From NCBI GenBank assembly GCA_005408345.1, contig SEMN01000331.1, positions 373,492 to 437,491 of the forward strand: a DNA stretch of 64,000 bases, given 5' to 3'. The notes under the pieces are model-generated. The model did no database searches. It worked only from the letters and a program-made list of their open reading frames with translations, and was not told the origin of the DNA. Both the position numbers and the translations under genes were made by a program. Below, piece after piece: positions 13,301 through 24,200 of the stretch (position 1 is the first letter of the stretch; each line of letters opens with the position of its first letter). Source of the DNA: Macquaria australasica. Its lineage: Eukaryota; Chordata; Actinopteri; Centrarchiformes; Percichthyidae.

Positions 13301-15099
13301 AAAAGATAATAGGAAACACAGGTAAGAACAGGCTCCTGATCTGTTCTATTTTATGGTGTTCTGTTCTAAAACCTAATTTAACCATGCTGGTTGTGTGTCT
13401 TTGCAGACACAGCTATGGTTCCTGGCTCACTGCCCCTGCTCTGTGGTAAAGTGTCTCGAGACATTAAGCAGGAGTTGGATAAACTGAGCTTAGACATCAG
13501 GGCCAAGAAGCTACGCTGGTTCTCTGAATGCTTTTTGGTAACTACATTCTGAATACTTATTTATCCTTGGTGATGTTATGTGATGATATGACACCTAAAT
13601 CAGTGTGATACCTTCATGTAGACACAGTTGTTGACTGTTTCTCTGTCTGCATTTTCAGCAGTTCATCTCACAGTACACAACACACAGCTAGAAAATGATT
13701 TTGCCTCAGATTTGGTGTACACACAAGCAGTGTGTTTGTATGTACACCTTACTTCTGGAGTTTACTACAACTACTTTGTTTTTTAAAATCTACCATATTC
13801 TGTGCCCAGCTGATGTTTGCTATTGCGGATTACATTATTTAGAACTGGAAATCTAGAAATCAGTTTACAACTGCAGGTATAAAACTGAAATATATCTGAA
13901 TGTCTTGTTTGCAAACCATTTGTTAAGGTTCACTCTGTTGCTGGCATACTATATATTTTATACTATTTGGTTGCAGGCTGCAGGACAGTAAGGAAATGAG
14001 GGAGCATAATTAGCACCCAAAGTTTAGCTTCCATGGGTTTTTGCTTTGGTTTTGTCTCCCTCTTCTGGCCTTTAGGTGCAACTTCAGGTTTTTCTTCAAA
14101 AATCACTTTGCAGATAAGTGTTGTCATTTCCAAGCAATATCAGATTAAATATATTTACAAAAGCTTGTGAAAGGTTACATGTATTTGACATAATAGTGAT
14201 GAGCAGCTGTCTTAATGTTCACATGTATAGAGCTTTCATAGCTAAGAATAAACTATCTTTATGTAGATTGTGACCATAAACATTCTGAGGTTAACTGACA
14301 TTACTAGGTTTGAACCATAAGTGCAGATTTATTGATTCTGCAATTTTAAATTTTTTGACTTGGATTTTTTGGAATTGGAAGGTGAGTCAACAAAAGGCTC
14401 TCTCCTACACACCCTTTATTTGATGTTTACTTAAAGGAAATGCAAATCAAATAGAGATTATAAAAGAAAAGGCCTTAATAAGGCTTCTCTTAACTAAAAA
14501 AGCATATAAATAGTGGCCCACCTTTTATTTCTGTTGAGATTAGTAAAGAAAAAAGTAAAATAATATTAAAAATAAATGTGGGCATTAATGAATTGATAAA
14601 ATGTGACATAAATTGATATTTCTGTTTTAATTTGCTTCTGCATTTATTTACCTTTGTATAAATTGCCCTGTTTATTTACTTTCCCATTTAATTTTCCATT
14701 TTATTTATTAATTTTTTCATTTTTAAATTCATTTATTTATTTCTGTATTATTTTCTCTTTGCATATAAAGTCCCCAATTTATTTCCTTTCCTGTTTAATT
14801 TTCCATTCATTAATTTATAAATGTATTTATTTTCTGTATTATTTTCCCTTTGCATTTTCTTTTTACATTTCTTTATGCATTTCTGCTTCATTATGCAAAT
14901 GAGGGGGCTTTCTTTCAAAGTGTGTAATGGGGTGCCTTCAGTGTTGCCAGGTCTGTCATTTTCCTGCTGAATTGGACTACTTTTGAAGTGTTGCTGCAGG
15001 TTGAATTTTTTGTCCGCTGGTTTTATACCCAAATCCTACCAAACTGACTCCAGATCAGCACATGCACACATGGACATGGGACATGACATGTCGCATGCC

Positions 15100-15133
<34 letters not shown>

Positions 15134-15181
15134 ACCCGACGTTTATCCTCTCCGTTCGCTGATGCCTGCCTCTCATAGGCG

Positions 15182-15218
<37 letters not shown>

Positions 15219-18200
15219 GGGGGGGGGGATGACCAGTCCGACTCTTAACCCAACAGCCACACTGGCACTACAAATAAGAAAGTCCTCATCTTGCTAAAAT
15301 ACGATTCAATAAACCTTATTCAACTGTGAGCATTTGACTCAAAATTACAATCACTGTGTCTACACGCTGTGGCTGGTAGACAGAGGATCTCAAACCCGTA
15401 CGTATAACTTTTTTTTATTTTACTAACACATTAGACATACTTCATAGCGATTTGAAAATAATCATAGCTTTTTCCACCACAACGACTAGTAGTGAGTTTT
15501 AATGTTTGCCAGTAGAATACTGCCCCAAAAAACATAATTTTGTTGAAGGTTAATTTTTAAAAAGATGTTCAGTGCTAATTTTGGGGAAGCTAAGCTTCCC
15601 CTAGCCTCTTAATAGCGCCGCCTATGTCGCCTCTCGATCCCAACTCAGCTAGCTAGCTGAAATAAGGTATTGCATTAACTACAGTAAATGCATATGAAGT
15701 AAAAACAGTAGATGCGTGTTGTCCAGGCAGGGAGGAGGAGGGACAAAGGAAGAGAAAGCAAAGAGACAAAGCAACAGATAGTTTGTGCGTCAGTGAATTG
15801 GTGTACACGTTCACAGAACTATATTTTATTTATGATAATATACTGTATCTAATTACACAAGGCCATTTTAGGACCTAGGTGAAAGAAATGTTTAGGGAAA
15901 GCTGCTTTTACTGTAATGCTGGTACACTTAACATTTATGGTGTTACTTTGTAGATATTACAGTAAATCTGGCAATTTTGACAGCAACGCTGGACTTTAAA
16001 AGCAGTGTATATGTGGTTTGGCAGGGGCATATTTTGAGTTCTGATATTGGGCTGCGTATGTCACACAGACCTGGCAAGTCTGCCTTTGTCAGATCTCTTT
16101 TTCCGGGACTGCTGCTGCACCGAAGAGCTGCACCGCCGCACGCCGGCCACAGCGCACTGCAGGACGGATAGACGTGTTGCCGAGGTCCACCGCTTTTGCA
16201 GGACAGCCCAGTGCAGTGTCTGTGCTGGGAGCTACTGAGGCGACAGCGGCCCTTGTTGGTGGACGGTACAAATCTCCAAAACATCCTGTGGTGCGCTGTG
16301 GCCAGACGGAGAGCATTCCCGTCTGATCGCCGGCATGCTGGCGACTGCAGCGTGACGTCGGCGTTGCATTTCTCTAAAAGTCAATTCTGTTTTAACTATT
16401 TGCCACAAGGCAGCTGCGTTTGCAGTGTGCGCCGCACTACCCACGTTCAAATGAATGGGAGGATTAGTGTTTTTCGCCGCAGCGCCTGATTTGGTCTGAA
16501 TGCAGTCTGGCACGTCGGGTTGTGTGTGTGTGTATGTGGGTGTGCGACATGTCATGTCCCATGTCCATAGCTGCACGTGCTGATCTGGAGTCAGTTTGGT
16601 AGGATTTGGGTATAAAACCAGTGGACAAAAAAATCAACCAACTTGCGGCAACACTTCAAAAGTAGTAGCCCAATTCAGCGGGGAAATCGCAGACCTGGCA
16701 ACACTGAAGTCACCCAATGACACAAAAACAGCCGCCTCATTTGGATAATGAAGTAGCAATGCATAAAGAAATGTAAAAAGACAAAGAAATGTAAAAAGAA
16801 AATGCAAAGGGAAAATAATACAGATATAAATACATTTATAAATGAATAAATAAAATGGAAAATTTAATGAATTGGGGAATTCATTTTTACTCTGTAAAGC
16901 TTAATTCTTTCATTGCTCCCTGCATGTGATGGAACACAATTGTAGTATTACTAACCCTAATCCTAACCCTAGTATTGATTTGTACATATCAGAATGATAT
17001 ATTCATTTAAATAGGCTTTAACAAGCTCCAGCACCTTGTAGAATCAATCTAATAGGTCCAACTTGTGTCTCACAGATCCTGCAAAACACTCAACAGCAGA
17101 CGTAATTTGGTGCATTATTACATACACATTTAAAATACTGCTAGACAAATCACTGAATGCTTGAAAATATGGCAACATGTGAACAACTGCAATGAACACT
17201 TTAAAAAAATGTAATTTATTTTTTCATAAATTAATCAATGTTTCTTATTTATTTTCTTTGTGTGAGTGTGAATGTTGCACATATGTTTGTGTGTTTCTGA
17301 ACATATATGTATGTACTTTATCCTGTCCCAGCCTCCAGGAGGTAGCAATAACCTATGGGACTTGGTGTCAGTCATTAATGGCCAGGACGACTCCCTGCTA
17401 CCAGCCAGCTACAGCAAGGGAGTGATGCACATGAAACACCTGCTCAAGTTTAAAACGGTAAGTAGCTGTGATTTCCTGAGTCACAGCTAAAACAGAAAGT
17501 TCATCATGTGTGCAGAAACCCAGAGAGACCACACTGTGAAGGAGCTGTTTGCCCTGCCCCAAATGAACTATGGTTTGTAACAGAGAGCCAATCAAATCAC
17601 TAAACGGACAGAGCCAAAGAAATGTACTTCACTCAAGGAGACCTCAATAAATGCAGCATTTTTTGCCCCTAAATAATAAAATAAGCACTCTTTGTAAACA
17701 GTGTTATTAGCCTGCTTGTTTTTCATCCCACTAATGATTTATACAATCAATCGCAAACAGCTGCACCAACACACTCATAAATAAAGAACTACACTATGAC
17801 ATTAACACAAAAAGGCATCATAACATCTATGAATTGAGACACTTGTCACTAAAGTTGGTTCCTCTCCTCCTCTTAATCTTCTACTTTTTCCCTACATGCA
17901 TGTCACTAGATTTTTATTTATTTATTAAACCTTTATTTATGCAGATACGCCTCACTAATCTAAAAAACCTCTTGAAGAGTAACCTGGCCAGAAATAAGGA
18001 AAAGCAGTTCACAATCTTTATTGACAATAATCCAAACCTGCTTTTTTGTACTACCTGTCCAGCAACTGCAGATGGAATTTGGCTTTCTAGCTATCCACAT
18101 GCTAACTATCCATTTTATTTACAAACTACATGAGTACTAATTCCTTTCCTAATATTCTCAATTTTCTTCTGTTCTATTCAAATTTAATCTGTTTCACGCA

Positions 18201-21200
18201 GGAGGTATTTGTGTTTCAAAATGTCTTATATTTCACTTTCACTTTTGTTTCTCTTCCATTTGTTCTATTTTCTTTCAGTCTGAAGCCCAGGAACTCACTA
18301 TAGTCAAGATGTCTAAATTTGGAGGAGGTATTGGAGCTCCCAGTAAAGAGGAGAGGCTGAAAGAAGCAGCAGACATCCATCTGAGACTGGGACAGATTCA
18401 ACGATACTGTGAATTAATGGTTGAACTGGGACAGGTATGGAGTGTCTGTGTGTTAGTGTGCAGGTGTGTGTGTGTAGTTATTTCTCTCTCAAAAAAGCAT
18501 GGGACTCAAACACTCGTAAGACTCGATTAGTTGTGTTGGTACTGATCCTGCCTGTAACCTTGACCATTTTAATATTATATTTAACATGCTCTTTAATAAT
18601 TGGCTGGCTCCACCGTAGTCCCTTTTTTTGTCCTTTTTCCCATGTCAAATGCAAATTAAAGTTTCTTATAATAAAAGCAAAGGCCCTAAACCAAGCAAAG
18701 TTTTATAGCAGTCATCAAAACACTGATGTTACTGATATCTGTGCCTCAATTTTGGCTCTGCCATCATGGAGCCAGTGAAGCCAGCTAAATGCTATACTTG
18801 ACATAGTGGAAACCCAAGAGCTGGCAAGTGGAAAGTGGAGGTGGCATGCAGGATTTCTGACAGAGCGGAGGGGGCACTCAGGCAGCTGCATAGAGCAGCT
18901 GAGGAGGCAAAAGCCAGGTGTAGAGGCATGTAGGGTTTATGGAGTGTGACATCTGGGAATCATCGAAGAGGTTCTGACAAACCAGTCAATTCTTAGCTTG
19001 AAGTATATTCAGTCACATCATGTAATGGTTCTATTTCTATTATCAGAAAAAGACAAATAAAAAGAGAAAATAATGTGATGTATGTAGCCCTCAACCTTTA
19101 TTAAACAATATAGATGATTACAGGATTCAAACCTGCTGCAGAATGTTCAGTAAAAGACAGAGAGGTGGAGTTGAAGTTCAGAATTTTATGGTCAAGCTTC
19201 TTCAACAAGTACAGTACACACGCACACACACACACACACACATATGGGGGACCGAAACTGCCATAATTAAAAATAAATGAAGAAATGAATAAATGACTCA
19301 ATAAATAAAGGAATATGCCATTAAATGCACCAAAAATAATATTAAAAATAAATGTAGGCATTAATTAATTGATAATATGTGACATAAATTGATATTTCTG
19401 TATTTATTTCTGTATTATTTTCCCTTTGCATATAAATCCCCCTATTTATTTACTTTCCCACTTAATTTATAAATGTATTATGTGTTGTCTTTTTACATTT
19501 CTTTGTCTTTTCACATATCTTCTTGTTTTTACATTTCTTTGTCTTTTCACATTTTTTTGTGTTTTTACATTTCTTTGTCTTTTTACATATCTGTGTGCAC
19601 TTGCTTCATTACGTTGCTTCAGTATTCAAATGAGGGGGGCTGTCCTTCAATGTGGTTCATGGGGTCAAACTTTGCTATTGGTTGATCGACATCAGAGTGC
19701 ATAGATCGACTATACATGCCTTGCTCCCACACCGGTGTCCAGGCTACTTTTGTAAAGGAGCGGTAAGGCACTGTAATGGCGGCGTCGGCCAGACGGTCGG
19801 TGTCGGAGCGATCCTGCTCCTCTGCTCTTTTCTAGGGCTGATCTTTTTGGGGTGGTGTCAGAGCTGTTGAGAAAGGCGGCGGATGCGCCGCGAATATGGA
19901 ATATTATATCATTCTAAAAGGTGTACTTGACAACGAGTTTGTATTGTGGAAGAAAAATCCCAAAGATGGGCCAGATGTCTTCAGGATCTTCACCACACTA
20001 TAAGCACTTCAATACTCAAAAATAATTCAACTGAGTCAAAAGAGTTCTAATATGAATAGAGTTTACTGACAAATCAACAAGTACAGCAAACCCGAGTTAG
20101 TTCATGGAGCAACCAACAGTCAAGCGTACAAGCACACACAAACCTGAGTCAGTCCATGAAGTAACTGACAATCCAATGCACACATCTTCTTTTATAGCCA
20201 TTTTCACCCCTCCTTCTGTGGGCCCAAAGTTGTATAACCACCTGCTGACCTTGGCCTGATTTCTGTGATGTTTTCAACCTGTTCTGAGCCAGACACCACG
20301 GTTTCCTCCCTTTTTTTGCTACTGTCTTCAGAACAAAACTCCTTTGTCTGATACACTCTAACCTCCCACTGCCAGCTGCTGCACTTAATTAAGAATACAA
20401 GACTTCTATGATTATGCCCACATCCAACAACACATGACTACATCATGATTATGACTGAACCTGACTTTACCTGACAACCTAACCATTATCAATATGATAA
20501 TGACTTATACATAATACTGTAATATTGATTATGACTTATTTCACCTCTCTGACCTTACCCTGCAATGATTCAATACTGATTCATCAATATTATACCACAT
20601 TTGGTGAATAAAATTTCCCACAGTATCTGTAACCGTACATGGCTCTATGTCGACTGAGCACGATGGTCATTTAGAATGATATAATATTCCATATTCACGG
20701 CGCGTCCGCCGCCTCTCTTAACAGCTCCGACACCGCCCCAAAAAGATCAGCCCTAGAAAAGAGCAGAGGAGCAGGATCGCTCCGACACCGACCGTCTGGC
20801 CGACGCCGCCTTACCGCTCCTTTTCAAAAGTAGCCTGGACACCGGTGTGGGAGCAAGGCATGTATAGTCAATCTATGCACTCTGATGTCGAGCAAAGGTT
20901 GATCCCATGAACCACATTGAAGGACAGCCCCCCTCATTTGAATACTGAAGCAGCGTAATGAAGCAAAGTGCATACAGAAATGTAAAAAGACAAAGAAATG
21001 TAAAAACACGAAGAAATGTAAAAAGACAAAGAAATGTAAAAACACAAAAAAATGTGAAAAGACAAAGAAATGTAAAAACACGAAGAAATGTAAAAAGACA
21101 AAGAAATGTAAAAACAAAGAAATGTGAAAAGACAGAAATGTAAGAAAATACATAATACAATGTAATTTATAAATTAAGTGGGAAAGTAAATAAATAGGGG

Positions 21201-24200
21201 GATTTATATGCAAAGGGAAAATAATACATACATAAATACAGAAATATCAATTTACGTCACATTTTATCAATTAATTAATGCCTACATTTATTTTTAATAT
21301 TTTTCAATTCAATTCAGTTTTATTTATATAGCGCCATATCAATACATATCATATATAAAGTGCCCTGAGATAACTTTGTTATGATATGGCGCTATATAAA
21401 TAAAACTGAATTGAATTGAATTGAATCATAACAAAGTTATCTCAGGGCACTTTTTTGAATAGAGCAAGTCTAGACCGACTCTTTATATTTACAGAGACCC
21501 AACAGTTCCCACCATGAGCAAGCACTATGCGACAGTGGCAAAGAAAAACTCCCTTTTAACAGGTAGAAACCTCGAGCAGAACCAGGCTCAAGGTGGGCGG
21601 TCATCTGCCTCGACCGGTTGGGTTGAAGGGGGAAGGGGGGAGCGGGAGAGAGAGAGCAGGAGGAAAGAGAACATACAGCAGCTCAATACAGCATAGATAT
21701 GGTAATGGCATTGATGTTAACACCAACAGAAACAACACTAAGAGCAATATTATAATAGCAATACTAATAACAAGAGCAACAACAGCAATAGCAGCAGCGG
21801 GTGCAGAGCAGGAGCATGGGGGCAGCAGGTGGCCGCAACCACAGATCCAGACTCAACAGCTCCGGAGGCAGAAATACCTGCAGAAAGCAACAGAAGGGGG
21901 GAGAGAGAGAGTGGAGAGAAAGCACACAACTACGGGAAGTTGAATTAATAACAAGCATTGATGGGATATGGGGGCGTACAGATGGAGAGGAAGAGGAGGA
22001 GAGAGGAGCTCAGTGCATCATAGGAAGTCCCCCGGCAGTCTAGGCCTATAGCAGCATAACTAAGGGTGGCTCAGGGGTCACCTGAGTCAGCCCTACTATA
22101 AGCTTTATCAAAGAGGAAAGTCTTAAGCCTACTCTTAAATGTGAGGAGGTTGTCCGCCTCCCGTACACAAACTGGGATCTGGTTCCACAGGAGAGGAGCT
22201 TGATAGCTGAAGGCTCTGGCTCCCATTCTACTTTTAGAGACTCTAGGAACCACAAGGAACCCTGCATTCTGGGAGCGCAGTGCTCTAGTGGGGTAATAGG
22301 GTACTATGAGCTCTTTAAGATATGATGGTGCCTGACCATTTAGGGCTTTGAAGGTGAGGAGAAGGATTTTAAATTCTATTCTGGATTTTACAGGGAGCCA
22401 GTGTAGAGAAGCTAATATTGGAGAAATATGATCTCTTTTTCTGGTTCTTGTCAGTAAACGTGCCGCAGCATTCTGAATCAGCTGGAGAGTCTTAAGGGAC
22501 TTATTGGGGCAGCCTGATAATAGAGAGTTGCAATAATCCAGCCTAGACATAACAAATGCATGGACTAGTTTTTCTGCATCTTTTTGAGACAGGATGTGCC
22601 TGATTTTTGCAATGTTACGTAAGTGAAAAAGGCAGTTCTTGAAGTTTGTTTTATGTGGGAGTTAAAGGACATATCCTGATCAAAGATAACTCCAAGATTC
22701 CTTACGGTTTCGCTGGAGGCCAGGGCAATGCCATCTAGAGAAACTATATCTTTAGATAATGTGTTTCGAAGGTGTTCGGGGCCAAGTACAATAACTTCGG
22801 TTTTGTCTGAGTTTAACATCAGAAAATTGCAGGTCATCCAGGTTTTATGTCCTTAAGGCATGCTTGAAGTTTAGCTAATTGATTGGTTTCATCTGGCTTG
22901 ATCGATAAATATAATTGGGTATCATCTGCATAACAATGAAAATGTACGGAGTGCTTCCTAATAATATTGCCTAAAGGAAGCATATATAAGGTAAATAGAA
23001 TTGGTCCAAGCACAGAACCTTGTGGAACTCCATGACTAACTTTGGCGTGCATAGAGGATTCATCATTAACGTGTACAAACTGATATCGATCTGATAAATA
23101 GGATTTAAACCAGCTTAGTGCAGTACCTTTAATGCCAATTAAATGTTCTAGTCTCTAATAGAATGTGATGGTCAATGGTATCGAATGCAGCACTAAGATC
23201 TAGTAAGACAAGTACAGAGACAAGTCCTTTGTCGGATGCAATTAGAAGGTCATTTGTAACTTTCACCAGTGCTGTCTCTGTGCTATGATGCACTCTTAAT
23301 CCTGACTGAAAATCCTCAAACAGCTTGTTGTTGTGTAGAAAGTCACACAACTGATTGGCGACTGCTTTCTCAAGGACCTTAGAGAGAAAAGGAGGGTTAG
23401 ATATATGTCTATAATTTGACAAAATCCCTGGATCAAGAGTGGGCTTTTTAAGAAGAGGTTTAATTACAGCTACTTTAAAGGACTGTGGCACATAGCCTTT
23501 TAATATGGACAGATTGATCATATCTAGTAAATAAGTACTAACTAAGGGTAAAACTTCTTTAAGCAGCCTAGTTGGGACGGGGTCTAAGAGACACGTTGAT
23601 GGCTTAGATGAGGAAATCATGGAAGTTAATTGATTAAGGTTGATGGGAGAAAAGCAGTCTAAATGTACAGGTTTTACAGTTGTTTCTAAGGTTCCTGTGT
23701 TTGAAGATAAGTCAGTACCAACTGAAGGCAGGAGGTGCTGAATTTTGTCTCTAATAGTTAGAATTTTATCATTAAAGAAGCTCATAAAGTCATTACTACT
23801 GAGGTCTATAGGAATACATGGCTCAACAGAGCTGTGACTCTGTCAGCCTGGCTACAGTGCTGAACAGAAACCTGGAGTTGTTCTTATTTTCCTCTATTAA
23901 TGATGAGTAGTAGGCTGCTCTGGCATTACGGAGGGCCTTCCTATAAATTTTAAGACTAACTTGCCAGGCTAAACGTGATTCTTCCAGATTGGTGGAACGC
24001 CATTTCCTTTCAAGTTTTCGCGATGTTTGTTTTAATTTGCGGGTTTGCGGGTTATACCATGGAGCTAACCTCCTCTGTTTTATTATCTTCTTTTTTAGAG
24101 GGGCGATAAAGTCGAGTGTTATTCGTAGTGAGCCTGCAGCACTATCAACAAGATGATCAATTTGGGAGGGACTAAAGGTAGCATTGGAGTCATCTGTTAC

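Larger units (their letters stand above)
14555..16885. mobile_element. Long-arm foldback element in wdr17 intron 16
   Basis: The left arm (about 14555-15140) and right arm (about 16511-16885) are inverted copies. The left has 'actgactccagatcagcaca' and the right has its complement 'ctgatctggagtcagtttgg'. Both arms also hold 'acatttctttatgcat'-type words and end at the loop in 'aacccgacg' / 'cgtcgggtt'. The arms belong to the same family as those of the intron-18 foldback. The loop of about 1.37 kb is CpG-rich and includes a Harbinger fragment. No transposase frame was found. Confidence 0.78.

Noticed and set aside
15943..16576. Several overlapping 60-114-residue frames in CpG-rich sequence
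   Set aside because: Overlapping frames on both strands reflect few stops in GC-rich transposon loop DNA. No motif was recognised.
19485..21150. Regularly spaced short repeats resembling a CRISPR array
   Set aside because: Units are contiguous tandem copies without unique spacers, lie in a eukaryotic transposon arm and have no cas genes.
20824..21213. 129-residue minus-strand frame with FLHFFVFLHFFVF repeats
   Set aside because: Driven by the subrepeat array in a foldback arm. It is not a membrane protein gene.
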